Shown here: positions 16,796-26,355 of the stretch, piece after piece
Layout of the letters: each line of letters starts with the position of its first letter
Position numbering within the stretch: position 1 is the first letter of the stretch
Source: JBBQVS01 sp038211295
Lineage (GTDB): Bacteria > Chloroflexota > Ktedonobacteria > Ktedonobacterales > Ktedonobacteraceae
DNA: 64,000 bases
NCBI GenBank assembly: GCA_038211295.1
Contig: JBBQVS010000009.1
Location: 19,331 to 83,330 of the forward strand
Reading direction: 5' to 3'
Position numbers and translations under genes: made by a program
The notes under the pieces: generated by a model
What the model saw: only the letters and a program-made list of their open reading frames with translations
What the model was told of the DNA's origin: nothing
Database searches by the model: none

Positions 16796-18943
16796 ATGAC
16801 TGCAAATATATCTTCTCTCAATGATCGTCAGTACGCTATCTCCTCGGCCTCCGTCGAAGGCGAGTCACAGGAACTGGTGGATGTTCTCCAGAAGATTGTG
16901 TACAACGCGGGCGCATTGCTGGAGGTACGCAATTGTTCAGTGGCTCTACTGGATGCGAGCGGCTCGACGCTGGTAACGCTGGCAGCACTGCAAAAAAACG
17001 GGCGTAAGCCGCGCCACACGCGGTTTCGCCGTAATGAGGGAGTCGCGGGCTGGGTCGCGGAACATTGTGAGCCGCTTGTGATTAACGATGTGAGCCTCGA
17101 CCCCCGCTTCAAGCGGCTCGGACGCACGCCGATAGGCTCGATTATGTGTGTGCCGTTGATTGACGAGGACAGGTTTATTGGGACGTTGACGGCGAGTAGT
17201 CAGGATAGCAATGGCTTCGACGCCAAAAAAGCGAAGATGATGATTATTTTCGCAGAGCAAGCGGTGCTGGCGATCACCAACGCGCGGAACGCGGAACTGG
17301 CGCATCGTCAGGCCGACCAGCTCGAAATGTTGATGGATCTGTCACGGGGCATTACGACGCGCCACGAGCCGGATGCTCTCTACCGCAGTATCTTGGTCGA
17401 TGTGCAACGGCTTGTACCTAGCGACCTTGCCACGCTGTACCTCTATCAGGAGGGAACGCAGGAACTTTTGCCCATCGCGGAACTCTATGGGGCGGATACC
17501 GCGCTTGGCGATGAGCAGGAGATTTACGCGGCAGAGGTGAAGATGGTTGATCTGCAACAGGAAAAGGTGCGGCTCTACGATACGCAATCGGTGACGGCGT
17601 GGGCTGCCGTTCACAGGCATCCAATGCTTCGCACGCCCTCGCATGAGACGCGTACAGAGCCAGATGGGGACGACGATATGGCGGAATTGTCGGCTCCCCT
17701 TGTCTCGAAGCACGTTTTATATGGTGTGCTCTCGCTTAAACGCGTCGAAGCGTTTACCAGCGAAGAGTTGCGGGTCGTTCGCAATCTAGGCAACATGGCG
17801 GCGGCGGCACTGGAAAATGTTGAGTTATTCCATATGGTACGTACCGATCAGGAGCAACTGCGGGCGATTCTCGCGTCAAGTTCCGATGGTATTGCCCTGC
17901 TTGGCGTCAATGCCTGTTTCATCGAGGTCAACGCAGCTTTTGGGCGCATCTTCGGTATCGAAGCGGAGCAGATCGTTGGTATGGATTGCGTGGAGTTGCT
18001 TGGCTGTGATGAAGAGGAGAGTACAACGAGGTGTCGCGAACTATGTATGGTTCACGACGCGCTGCAACAGGAGGAGCCGTTGCCCTATACAGAGGTTGAT
18101 CTGACCATCAAAGGTGTTTCGCGCTCCGTTGGCTTGAGCATTACGCGGGTCTCCACCAAAAATAAGCCTGTTTGCTTGATGATGGCGCGTGACGTGACCG
18201 CAATTCGCGACGCCACGCGTATGAAGGCAAACTTCATTTCGATGATTACACATGAATTGCGCTCTCCACTCAACGCCATAAATGGCTACCTTGACCTTGC
18301 ATTGACAGGTGTCGCGGGCGAACTCAACCCACAGCTCCGCGAGTTTTTGCAGCGTTCGCGTTCTGGTAGCGAGCATCTCTACGCGCTGGTGGAAGACCTG
18401 TTGCTCGTCTCACGGGCTGACGCGGGTCAGTTGCGTTTGAACCGCGAAGTGGTTACGCTCAAAGATATCATCACTGACGCGGTTGAGGAACTAGAGTTGA
18501 CCGCGACAGACCGCGAGATCGCGCTCCACGTCGAGATCACAGACAACTTTCCTCAGATGTACGCGGACCCTGTACGCATGCAGCAGGTGCTGCGAAATCT
18601 TGTGAGTAACGCATTGCGCTTCACGGGCGCGGGTGGGAGTGTGACCATCGCGGCAACGCTGGCGTATGTCAAGGGTGCAAGCGAAGATACCGAGGACCAG
18701 GACGTGCGAAGCGCGAAGTTGACGGTTCGCGATACCGGCTGCGGTATCTCAGAGGAGCATCAGCAACGCATCTTCGAGCGTTTCTATCAGGTGCCGCAGA
18801 ACGCTGTGCGCGTCACAGGGCAAGGGTTGGGCCTAGCCATCGTCAAGATGATTATAGAACTACATGGAGGCACCGTCACCGTAGAGAGCGTCGTTGGGCA
18901 AGGTAGCACGTTTACTTGCATGTTGCCGTGTGTTCTGTCGTGA
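16796..18943 (+). CDS. Cytosolic GAF-GAF-PAS sensor histidine kinase (orphan)
   Basis: 715 residues with no membrane helix. Two GAF-type domains (about 25-165 and 190-345; the first includes RRNEGVAGWVAEHCEPLVIND and SIMCVPLIDEDRFIGTL read in separate blocks), a PAS domain (about 350-475), HisKA with H486 in SMITHELRSPLNAINGY, and a HATPase domain with NLVSNALRFTGAGG, DTGCGISEEH and GLGLAIVKM. GAF and PAS domains usually bind small ligands or redox cofactors, so this kinase likely senses an internal signal. AGAGGG lies before the ATG. No response regulator is adjacent, so its partner is elsewhere. The gene is flanked upstream by a repeat block, and it is transcribed alone. Confidence 0.93.
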   Translation: MTANISSLNDRQYAISSASVEGESQELVDVLQKIVYNAGALLEVRNCSVALLDASGSTLVTLAALQKNGRKPRHTRFRRNEGVAGWVAEHCEPLVINDVSLDPRFKRLGRTPIGSIMCVPLIDEDRFIGTLTASSQDSNGFDAKKAKMMIIFAEQAVLAITNARNAELAHRQADQLEMLMDLSRGITTRHEPDALYRSILVDVQRLVPSDLATLYLYQEGTQELLPIAELYGADTALGDEQEIYAAEVKMVDLQQEKVRLYDTQSVTAWAAVHRHPMLRTPSHETRTEPDGDDDMAELSAPLVSKHVLYGVLSLKRVEAFTSEELRVVRNLGNMAAAALENVELFHMVRTDQEQLRAILASSSDGIALLGVNACFIEVNAAFGRIFGIEAEQIVGMDCVELLGCDEEESTTRCRELCMVHDALQQEEPLPYTEVDLTIKGVSRSVGLSITRVSTKNKPVCLMMARDVTAIRDATRMKANFISMITHELRSPLNAINGYLDLALTGVAGELNPQLREFLQRSRSGSEHLYALVEDLLLVSRADAGQLRLNREVVTLKDIITDAVEELELTATDREIALHVEITDNFPQMYADPVRMQQVLRNLVSNALRFTGAGGSVTIAATLAYVKGASEDTEDQDVRSAKLTVRDTGCGISEEHQQRIFERFYQVPQNAVRVTGQGLGLAIVKMIIELHGGTVTVESVVGQGSTFTCMLPCVLS

Positions 18944-18951
18944 GCCGCTCG

Positions 18952-19143
18952 TTACTTATCGCGCTCTTTGACATCGACTCGCGCCACAATATAGCACAAA
19001 ATACCCGATAGGAAAATAAGGCACGACAGCACGATATGTTGTGCCGTTCCCGCTGCCACAAAATTGATAAGGATAATAAATACTACGCCCAGCACGGCGA
19101 AAAAAAGCGAGAGATACTTGCGGTTCAAAAATCTTTGTTGCAT
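18952..19143 (-). CDS. Small two-helix membrane protein
   Basis: A 63-residue frame from an ATG at 19143 that has AAGGA about six bases upstream. The frame is open for 28 more codons, but those lack a ribosome site and hydrophobic pattern. The product has two hydrophobic helices (YLSLFFAVLGVVFIILINFV and IVLSCLIFLSGILCYIVA) and a charged C-terminus (RVDVKERDK). It ends nine bases from the stop of the convergent kinase gene. I recognise no family; small size and composition make this a moderate call. Confidence 0.55.
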   Translation of the reverse strand: MQQRFLNRKYLSLFFAVLGVVFIILINFVAAGTAQHIVLSCLIFLSGILCYIVARVDVKERDK

Positions 19144-19425
19144 ATCATTCCTTATAAGAACACGTTTCCTGTCCAGTGTATCATAGCGGGGGCCTGCTCC
19201 CGTCATACCCTCTTGTATCGCCCACACGACGCGCCCCGGTCACACTCGTTATACCGACAGCTCCGGCAACGTACTTGACGCTCTCCCGTTTGCGTGCTAT
19301 GCTCAACTCGTTCCTCTATTTCCTGATATGGCAGAGAACAGAGACGGAACGACGCGAAGGTATAACACGCGAAGGTATAACAGTAGAGTTGCGAGCCTGT
19401 ACGAACAGTAAGAAGGAGACAGCTT

Positions 19426-19671
19426 GTGGGTATGCTACGGATTATGTCCCGTCGTGGTGATGACCGCATTGTGTGGGACGCTGGCAAAGCGCAGACCAAC
19501 GATGGCGAGGCAATGGCGGCAGTGCGAGAGGCCGAGCGCATTTTCGATCAAGAGCGTGCAAAGGGTGCCACCGCCTTCAAGGTAGAAACAGGGAAGACTG
19601 TAGAGCGTATCGAGAAGTTTGATAAGACGGCAGAGCAGATTGTAATTGTACCGCGTGTTGTTGGCGGCTAG
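19426..19671 (+). CDS. Small hypothetical protein
   Basis: 81 residues from a GTG at 19426 preceded by AAGGAG with a seven-base gap, so the unusual start is well supported. The sequence is charged and soluble (a helix with MAAVREAERIFDQERAKGAT, then ETGKTVERIEKFDKTAEQI and a short hydrophobic end VIVPRVVGG). It lies 14 bases upstream of a membrane-anchored hypothetical gene whose ribosome site overlaps its stop codon, so the two are probably translated from one message. Function unknown. Confidence 0.65.
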   Translation: MGMLRIMSRRGDDRIVWDAGKAQTNDGEAMAAVREAERIFDQERAKGATAFKVETGKTVERIEKFDKTAEQIVIVPRVVGG

Positions 19672-19685
19672 GAGGGCAAGCGACT

Positions 19686-20144
19686 ATGCCTATGTTGGAG
19701 ACACTAAGTTTGTTTCTGGGTATCTGGCTGCTGTTCCTCTTGCTGGCGGTCTACTACCTCTCGCAGTCACAAGATGGCGGTGTGGGCCGTTTTCGTGAAA
19801 CGGTGAGCGAGCATTTGTCTGCCGACAGTCGCGCGAAGGCGTTACTGCGCGAGATGTTGTCAGAGAACCAGTATCAGCAATTGATTAAGTACGGCTATCT
19901 TGAGGTCATGAGTCCCACCATTGATACGCGCGTGTACCGCATTCCGGGCGCGGGCGGACTGGTGAAGGTGTATGAGCGCGGTTGCGCGATTATGGAGTTG
20001 TGTCTGCAACCGGCAGAGCCACTGCCTGATGGTGATGTTGTGGTGATGCACAAGTTGATGATTGAGGCGAATGAGCAAGAGTATCTGAAGCAGGCGAATC
20101 ATTTCGCGCCGGGCATCATCTCATTGCGCTGCCAACATCTTTAA
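19686..20144 (+). CDS. Membrane-anchored hypothetical protein
   Basis: 152 residues: one N-terminal helix (LSLFLGIWLLFLLLAVYYL, about 7-25) and then a soluble domain of about 120 residues, probably cytosolic given the charges around the helix. The domain contains AKALLREMLSENQYQQLIKYG, VYRIPGAGGLVKVYERG and LPDGDVVVMHKLMIEANEQEY. I believe similar domains occur as uncharacterised proteins in Chloroflexota, but I cannot name a family. GGAGGG precedes the ATG by nine bases. It is the second gene of a small operon closed by the hairpin at 20182. Confidence 0.75.
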   Translation: MPMLETLSLFLGIWLLFLLLAVYYLSQSQDGGVGRFRETVSEHLSADSRAKALLREMLSENQYQQLIKYGYLEVMSPTIDTRVYRIPGAGGLVKVYERGCAIMELCLQPAEPLPDGDVVVMHKLMIEANEQEYLKQANHFAPGIISLRCQHL

Positions 20145-20181
20145 AGAATGTAGGGAGACCCGATTGCATTCGGGGAATGAT

Positions 20182-20220
20182 GAAGGCCGCCGCGTTCGCA
20201 ATGAGAAAGGCGCGGCCTTC
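20182..20220 (+). terminator. Terminator hairpin
   Basis: GAAGGCCGC (20182-20190) pairs with GCGGCCTTC (20212-20220); a few more pairs extend the base. It follows the two-gene hypothetical operon and precedes the receptor kinase promoter. Confidence 0.6.
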
Positions 20221-20277
20221 TCATGTTTACCGCGTGTGTATGTATATTTTCTCCTGAGTTTTTGTATGCGCCATCTT

Positions 20278-20307
20278 TTGAACTTTTAGCCTCTCAGCAC
20301 GTATATA
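20278..20307 (+). promoter_or_regulatory. Possible promoter for the receptor kinase pair
   Basis: TTGAAC (20278-20283) and TATATA (20302-20307) are separated by 18 bases and lie about 59 bases before the first kinase start codon. Both boxes are near consensus, but this A+T-rich stretch allows other registers. Confidence 0.4.
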
Positions 20308-20365
20308 CTAGTGACGGAATGACGAAAAAAGAGTCTTTTATGGCTGAAAGGGCGGACAGAGGAAG

Positions 20366-23161
20366 ATGGAATGTCCTTCTTGCAAAACGGACAACCGCGA
20401 CGGAGTGCGCTATTGTGCTAATTGCGGTAGACTACTAAACGTGACCACGCCTGCGCCGCTTGCATTCGGCGGTAATGGGGGCGGTACGATGCGTGAAAAT
20501 TCACGCTCACTCATTCCTGGTTCGCGTTTACAGGGCGGACGCTATGTCATTAAGCGCGTGCTTGGGCAGGGCGGCATGGGAGCGGCGTTGCTCGCGATAG
20601 ACATACGGCTCGATAGTAAACTCGTGGTTCTCAAAGAACTGCTCTCCGACAACAACGACTCAAACAAGTTGCAGGACGATGTACGCAACTTCAAGCGTGA
20701 GGTCGCGACCCTCGCGCATATCGATCATCCACTTATTCCCAATGTGACCGACCACTTTCAAGAGGGATCGCGCTATTTTATGGTGCAGGAGTACGTGGAG
20801 GGCGAGACGTTGGAAGAGCGGATAGAGGCTCTACGCGTCCCGATGGGCGAGGCTGAGGTGCTTGTGTATGTATCAGCGATCCTGGATGTGCTGGATTATC
20901 TAGCGCAGCAGACGCCACCGATTGTACATCGCGACATCAAGCCCGCCAACATCATCATAGGAGCGAAAGACAGAAGGGCGCACCTGGTCGATTTCGGTAT
21001 CGCACGCGCGGACGAGGCCAAGAACGCGCAACGTAAACAAACTTCCGCGCTTGGCACGCCCGGCTACGCTCCACCCGAACAGTATCAAGGGAACGCTGAC
21101 CCGCGCTCAGATCTGTACGCGCTGGCGGCGACAATGCATCACCTGCTGACGAACCGTGATCCGCGCAACTATCCACCGTTCGCGTATCCGCTTGTACGCA
21201 CGCTCAACCCAACGCTATTTCTGGATATTGAGGGTGTGGTGGCGCGAACCTTGCAGAACGACGTGAAACACCGCTATCAAAGTGCTACTGCGATGAAACG
21301 TGATATCGATAACATTTTATTGCGGCGGTTTGGTATCACGGAGGCGGTCAATACCTATATGTTGGGCAACTCTGGCCCGATGAACACACACATTCACAAT
21401 CGGCCCATCGTGCCTACTGCGGGCGCGAGTAGCACAATGCACACGCCTCCGCCATCGGGAAACACGGGTACGGGTGCGACTCTTGCCGCGCAACCGTTTT
21501 CCGGGAACGTGCAACCCAACACTCAACCCAACGCGCCCTATCTCTATCCAGTGCGAAACACTCCACCACAACTGGGAAATCCGCCGCCGTATCAGAGGTA
21601 CACCGTACTACCCACCGTACTACCGAAGCGGAGCAAGACGCGTCCGCGTGTGTATGTGTTTGGTGCGCTCTTGCTCCTCTTGCTTACAGGCGTCATATTT
21701 ACTGCTGTATACTATTTGCCGCGTTTACAAGCAAACACGGCTCCCGCAACGCCAACTGCCACGGGGATACGCGATGGTATTGGCGTGACGAAGATCGGCA
21801 ACGATACTATTGGCATCAGCGATGGCTCGTATGTTTTTGATACAGCGCGTACTGACGCGACATTGAAACAACAGGCGGCAACGCAACTACGACAGAAAAG
21901 CACCGATACCAGTGGCATTGTAGCGGCACTAAGTTCCGCTTTGGAGCAAGAGCCAAATGACGCGGAAGCGCACATCTATCTTGAAGATCAGCGTGTGCTC
22001 AGCTCTGGTAGCTCATATGTGACGTTCATTGTTGGGACGATGCTCTCACTCGACAACATCGGTGTTGGACGAGACAATTTGCAAGGCGCATACATCGCAC
22101 AGAAAGAGTACAATGATGGCGCGAAACTTACAGGTGGCTACAAAGTACGCCTGTTGATCGCGAACTCTGGCAGCAACAAGCGGTACGCGGTACAGGCAGC
22201 AAATCAGATTATGCAATTGGCGGCAGTGGACAAAACAGTTGTTGGCGTAATGGGGTGGCCTTTCAGCACGCGCACGGTAAACGCGATCCGCATTCTTGGG
22301 AAAGCGCGAATTCCGATGATTTCGCAAACATCGTCGAGTGACGACCTGACGAATATCTCTCCCTACTTTTTTCGTGTCGCGCCCTCAAACAAAGTTCAAG
22401 GGATAGCGGGGGCGAAATACGCGCAACAGGTCTTGCACGCGAACACGGCGGCCCTGTTTGTGGACTCTTCGGACACGTATAGCCAGAGTCTCGCGAAAGA
22501 CTTCAGGGGGCAGTTCGAGGGCGATGGCAAGAAAATACTCGTTACTGAGCAGTACAAGGTGGGCAAAACAAGCGATTTCCCAGCCCTATTACAGGATGCA
22601 TTGAGCCATAATCCCGACACGCTCTACTTCTCTGGCTATGCGGCGGACATCAGCACGCTGTTGACAAATTTGCCCGCGGAGAGCAAGATTAGCGTGATGG
22701 GTGGAGACGCGTTGTATGAACTGAACGGTTATCAGAGTAGTGCGCGTGCCGGCTTCACACATCTCCGCTTCACCGCTTTTGCCTATCCCGACCAGTGGGA
22801 TATTCTGGGACAAGGCGCGAATAAGCCTCTATTCTTCACGAATTACGCTGCCGCGTTCTCGCCAACGAAAGCGAAAACGGGCTATGGTTACACTCGTGCT
22901 GACAACGACGCAATTTTGTCCTACGACGCGACGATTGCCCTCTTGAACGGTTGCAATGGCGTGTTGCGCACCGGAAAGACATTGGTTACACCAGCAGACC
23001 TTCAGCAGGCACTACGCACGACAACGTTTCAAGGTGTGAGTGGACAGGTCGCTTTTGGGGCCGATGGTGATCCTATTAACAAGGCTATAGTGATTTTATC
23101 GGTTGACTCGCTTGGTCGGATACGAATGGAGCTTCCGCTAGAGGGTCAGTTTTTCAAGTAA
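20366..23161 (+). CDS. Transmembrane Ser/Thr kinase with zinc ribbon and extracellular periplasmic-binding-protein domain (copy 1)
   Basis: 931 residues. A zinc ribbon opens the protein (Cys3, 6, 17, 20). A Hanks-type kinase follows (about 55-315) with the glycine loop LGQGGMGAALLA, the Lys in VVLKEL, HRD with D190 in HRDIKPANI, D209 in VDFGIA and GTPGYAPPEQY, so it should be active. A Pro/Asn/Thr-rich linker and one membrane helix (about 430-452) lead to an outer region. There, YVTFIVGTMLSLDNIGVGR onward resembles ABC-type branched-chain amino acid binding proteins (Peripla_BP_6) and ends with VSGQVAFGADGDPINKAIVI. It is therefore a likely ligand-binding receptor kinase. A close paralogue starts 22 bases downstream. 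The ligand is unknown. Confidence 0.9.
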   Translation: MECPSCKTDNRDGVRYCANCGRLLNVTTPAPLAFGGNGGGTMRENSRSLIPGSRLQGGRYVIKRVLGQGGMGAALLAIDIRLDSKLVVLKELLSDNNDSNKLQDDVRNFKREVATLAHIDHPLIPNVTDHFQEGSRYFMVQEYVEGETLEERIEALRVPMGEAEVLVYVSAILDVLDYLAQQTPPIVHRDIKPANIIIGAKDRRAHLVDFGIARADEAKNAQRKQTSALGTPGYAPPEQYQGNADPRSDLYALAATMHHLLTNRDPRNYPPFAYPLVRTLNPTLFLDIEGVVARTLQNDVKHRYQSATAMKRDIDNILLRRFGITEAVNTYMLGNSGPMNTHIHNRPIVPTAGASSTMHTPPPSGNTGTGATLAAQPFSGNVQPNTQPNAPYLYPVRNTPPQLGNPPPYQRYTVLPTVLPKRSKTRPRVYVFGALLLLLLTGVIFTAVYYLPRLQANTAPATPTATGIRDGIGVTKIGNDTIGISDGSYVFDTARTDATLKQQAATQLRQKSTDTSGIVAALSSALEQEPNDAEAHIYLEDQRVLSSGSSYVTFIVGTMLSLDNIGVGRDNLQGAYIAQKEYNDGAKLTGGYKVRLLIANSGSNKRYAVQAANQIMQLAAVDKTVVGVMGWPFSTRTVNAIRILGKARIPMISQTSSSDDLTNISPYFFRVAPSNKVQGIAGAKYAQQVLHANTAALFVDSSDTYSQSLAKDFRGQFEGDGKKILVTEQYKVGKTSDFPALLQDALSHNPDTLYFSGYAADISTLLTNLPAESKISVMGGDALYELNGYQSSARAGFTHLRFTAFAYPDQWDILGQGANKPLFFTNYAAAFSPTKAKTGYGYTRADNDAILSYDATIALLNGCNGVLRTGKTLVTPADLQQALRTTTFQGVSGQVAFGADGDPINKAIVILSVDSLGRIRMELPLEGQFFK

Positions 23162-23183
23162 GAGAAATAATAGGCGAACGAAC

Positions 23184-25994
23184 ATGAAATGTCCTAATTG
23201 TGGCACAAACAATCCGTCAGGTGAAACATTTTGTACAAACTGTGGCGCGTATCTTGACAGCAATGCTCCCACAGCGACGAGCACTGCAACGCATACTGCC
23301 GTGGCAACGGGGAGCAACGCGGGTGCAACAACCTTTGGTGGAAGTGGTAACACTGGCACATCGCGCACCCTGACTCCCAATGAGAAGCTCCAGAATGGTC
23401 GTTACCTGATCGAGAAGATTCTCGGACAGGGGGGGATGGGCGCGGCTCTGCTTGCAAAAGATACGCGCGTCTCAAACAAGCTGGTGGTTATCAAAGAACT
23501 GGTTTCAGATAATACCGATCCAGAGAAGCGTAAAGAGGATGTGCGAAACTTCGAGCGTGAGGTAGAGACGGTGGCAAACATCGATCATCCGCTCGTGCCA
23601 AACGTGACTGATTACTTTCAAGAAGGCACACGCGCCTTCATGGTGCAGGAGTATGTCGCGGGCGAAAACCTGGAAGACCATATGGAGCGCATCAACGCAC
23701 CGATGCCAGAACGTGAGGCACTAGGCTACGCGTCGCAGGTACTCGATATTCTGGATTATCTTTCGCAGCAGACACCTCCAATTGTGCATCGTGATATCAA
23801 GCCCGCCAATATCATCATTGGCGCGAAAGACAAGCGGGCGCACCTCGTGGACTTTGGTATCGCACGCGCGGACGAGAACAAGAATGCCAAGCGCAAGCAG
23901 ACCTCTGCCCTCGGTACGCCTGGCTATGCCCCGCCCGAACAGTATCAGGGGAACGCCGACACCCGTTCAGACCTGTATGCGCTGGCAGCGACGATACACC
24001 ATCTCGTCACGAACCGCGACCCGCGCAACTATCCACCGTTCGCGTACCCTTCGGCGCGTTCGCTAAATCCTAGATTATCGCCTGCCCTCGATCAGGTGCT
24101 GGCAAAAGACCTGACCATCGACATTAACCATCGTTATCAAACGCCCGCTGATATGAAGCGCGACGTGGATAATATACTCGCGCACACCTTCAATACATCG
24201 GGTGACACGAGCAATTATGTGCTGGGAACGTCTGGTTCAATCGTAACACCTGCGCCAATCGCGCCGCGACCCGTGCAACCGCATCCGCAGCCCGCTGCGC
24301 ACCCACCTGTACGTCAGCCGCAGCCGATCAATCAGCCTTATCCGCAGCCTATGAGTCAGCCGCAGCCGATACGTCCGATTGTGATGCCGCCATCACATCA
24401 ACCGGGGATGTATGGGAATCAACAGCAATCACGCAGAAATAATAATACACTCATTCGCAATTTGGGCTTGTTTCTGCTTGTCCTCGCTGTTATGGGACTA
24501 CTCATCTTTATCGCACCTGGACTCTTAAAAAAGAGAAGTACGGGGACGGGAACGAGTGGCACGACTTCGACAACTCCGACGACATCCTCGACGAATTTTA
24601 TATTGCCTTCGACTGGTATCGGTGTGCAGTCCTATGGGCCTAAAGGTGATGTAATTGGCATCAGCGATGGCACGTTCGTCTTTGATACAACTGGCGCGGG
24701 TGGTACTTTCAAGACGACGGCGGCGATGGCGTTCAAGAGCGGCGATATCGCTGGCGGGTCGTCCGCATACCGCCAGGCAATCGCAACCGATAGTAGAGAC
24801 GCGGAGTCCGCGATCTACCTCGAAGATCAGAGGGCCGTTAACTCTGGCAAGTATATTACGGTTGTCGTCGCGACCATGTTGTCCACCGACAATCTCGGAG
24901 TTGGACGTGATACATTGCAAGGGGCATATATCGCGCAAAAAGAGTACAATGACAACGCGAAGCTACACGGTGGTACGAAGATACGTCTGCTGGTGGCAAG
25001 TTCTGGAAGTGATAAAACCTTCGCTTCAAAGGTCGCGCAGCAGATAGAGCAGTTGGCGAAGGTAGATAAGACCTTTGTGGGCGTGATGGGGTGGCCTTTC
25101 AGCACGCGCACCGAGCAGGCAATACCTGTCCTGCAACAGGCAAGTATTCCAATGGTGTCATCGGCAGCCTCCGCAGACTCGCTTTCGGCTAGTTCCCCTT
25201 ACTTTTTCCGCGTTGCTCCGTCCAACAAAATACAGGGTATCGAGGGTGCGAAGTATGCCGCAACGACGCTGGGCGCGAAGAAAGTTGTCGTGTTTTCCGA
25301 CTCTACTGATACCTACAGTCAAAGCCTTGCGGCAGATTTCACGAAGCAATTTCAGAGTGATGGCAATACTGTGCTGAAACAAGAGCAATATACAGTAGGG
25401 AAGACAACCAATTTCCCTGACCTGCTTAAGGATGCGCTGAGCCTGAACCCTGACTTGATCTACTTTTCAGGGTACGCCGCTGATGTAAGTCCTTTTGTGA
25501 CGGATTTCCCGGTGGACAGCAAGGTGCAGGTGCTCGGTGGTGATGCGCTGTATCAACTGGGTGGCTATACCACAAGCTCAAAGGCCGGTTTTACACGGCT
25601 CAAGTTCACGACGTTCTTCTATCCCGACGTGTGGGGTATTCTCGGTCAAAATAATTCGCCGCAGAAGCCAAAACTTTTTGACGAATACCCTGCCGCCTTT
25701 GGCGCGTCGGGCAAAGGTTATGGCTATGACCGCATTGGTAATGATGTGGCTCTGGCCTATGACGCAACCACCGCGTTACTTACGGCGTACAACATAGCCG
25801 CACCGACGACGGGTGGCACGATAACGCCCGTGCAACTGCAACAGGCGTTGGGCAAGACCGCGTTTCAGGGTGCAAGCGGACAGATACGGTTTGACGCGAA
25901 CGGCGACCCCGTGAACAAGTCAATCGTTGTACTGCAAGTTGACTCGCAGGGACGCATAAGTCTGGCAAAACAAGTTGGGCAATTCTTTAAGTAG
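23184..25994 (+). CDS. Transmembrane Ser/Thr kinase with zinc ribbon and extracellular periplasmic-binding-protein domain (copy 2)
   Basis: 936 residues with the same order of parts as the gene upstream: zinc ribbon (Cys3, 6, 17, 20), Hanks-type kinase with LGQGGMGAALLA, IVHRDIKPANI and HLVDFGIARA, a linker rich in Pro and Gln (about 350-410), one membrane helix (LFLLVLAVMGLLIFIAPGLL) and an outer Peripla_BP_6-like domain (about 540-936). Long stretches of the kinase core are identical to copy 1, while the linkers are unrelated and the outer domains differ moderately, a pattern expected of tandem duplication followed by change in ligand. The 22-base gap implies a common transcript. A long hairpin at 26001 ends the unit. 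Confidence 0.9.
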   Translation: MKCPNCGTNNPSGETFCTNCGAYLDSNAPTATSTATHTAVATGSNAGATTFGGSGNTGTSRTLTPNEKLQNGRYLIEKILGQGGMGAALLAKDTRVSNKLVVIKELVSDNTDPEKRKEDVRNFEREVETVANIDHPLVPNVTDYFQEGTRAFMVQEYVAGENLEDHMERINAPMPEREALGYASQVLDILDYLSQQTPPIVHRDIKPANIIIGAKDKRAHLVDFGIARADENKNAKRKQTSALGTPGYAPPEQYQGNADTRSDLYALAATIHHLVTNRDPRNYPPFAYPSARSLNPRLSPALDQVLAKDLTIDINHRYQTPADMKRDVDNILAHTFNTSGDTSNYVLGTSGSIVTPAPIAPRPVQPHPQPAAHPPVRQPQPINQPYPQPMSQPQPIRPIVMPPSHQPGMYGNQQQSRRNNNTLIRNLGLFLLVLAVMGLLIFIAPGLLKKRSTGTGTSGTTSTTPTTSSTNFILPSTGIGVQSYGPKGDVIGISDGTFVFDTTGAGGTFKTTAAMAFKSGDIAGGSSAYRQAIATDSRDAESAIYLEDQRAVNSGKYITVVVATMLSTDNLGVGRDTLQGAYIAQKEYNDNAKLHGGTKIRLLVASSGSDKTFASKVAQQIEQLAKVDKTFVGVMGWPFSTRTEQAIPVLQQASIPMVSSAASADSLSASSPYFFRVAPSNKIQGIEGAKYAATTLGAKKVVVFSDSTDTYSQSLAADFTKQFQSDGNTVLKQEQYTVGKTTNFPDLLKDALSLNPDLIYFSGYAADVSPFVTDFPVDSKVQVLGGDALYQLGGYTTSSKAGFTRLKFTTFFYPDVWGILGQNNSPQKPKLFDEYPAAFGASGKGYGYDRIGNDVALAYDATTALLTAYNIAAPTTGGTITPVQLQQALGKTAFQGASGQIRFDANGDPVNKSIVVLQVDSQGRISLAKQVGQFFK

Positions 25995-26000
25995 TATGAT

Positions 26001-26054
26001 AAGAGCAAGATAGGCGCGACGGGGATATGTCCCCGTCGCGTCTATCTTGCTCTT
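26001..26054. terminator. Long bidirectional hairpin terminator
   Basis: Arms 26001-26025 and 26030-26054 form a 25-pair stem with a single G-T pair and a TATG loop. It lies between the stop of the second receptor kinase and the stop of the convergent YggT gene. A-rich sequence outside the left arm gives a T run for the minus direction only in part. Confidence 0.75.
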
Positions 26055-26070
26055 ATGTATCTTCGCGAGC

Positions 26071-26349
26071 TTACCACCCAGGAGGAAGCGATTGAGCTAA
26101 CAGTGTCTCGATAGTGTAGAGAAGAAAGAACGCGATCAGGTATGAAGGGTCCATTATCATTGACGAGGTACGCACAATGCGGCGTATCGGCATGATAAAC
26201 GGGTCGGTGATGCGTGCGAGAAAGCGAATGAAGGCAAAGCGTTCATCTATGCGGAACATTGACGCAATCGCGCGTATCAGCATGGCAAGAATGATAAAGC
26301 CGATGCCATACACGACGAGGAGATGGAGAATGGGTACTGGAAAAAACAT
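26071..26349 (-). CDS. YggT family membrane protein
   Basis: 92 residues with the YggT layout: a first helix (VVYGIGFIILAMLIRAIASMF), the conserved loop with FARITDPFI-like sequence (here FLARITDPFIMPIRRIV), and a second helix near the C-terminus. YggT proteins are small membrane proteins often encoded next to YggS and division genes and implicated in osmotic tolerance or division; their biochemical role is unknown. Here it lies six bases downstream of a DUF6391 gene and two genes from YggS, which agrees with the usual neighbourhood. Confidence 0.88.
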   Translation of the reverse strand: MFFPVPILHLLVVYGIGFIILAMLIRAIASMFRIDERFAFIRFLARITDPFIMPIRRIVRTSSMIMDPSYLIAFFLLYTIETLLAQSLPPGW

Positions 26350-26355
26350 GGTTGT

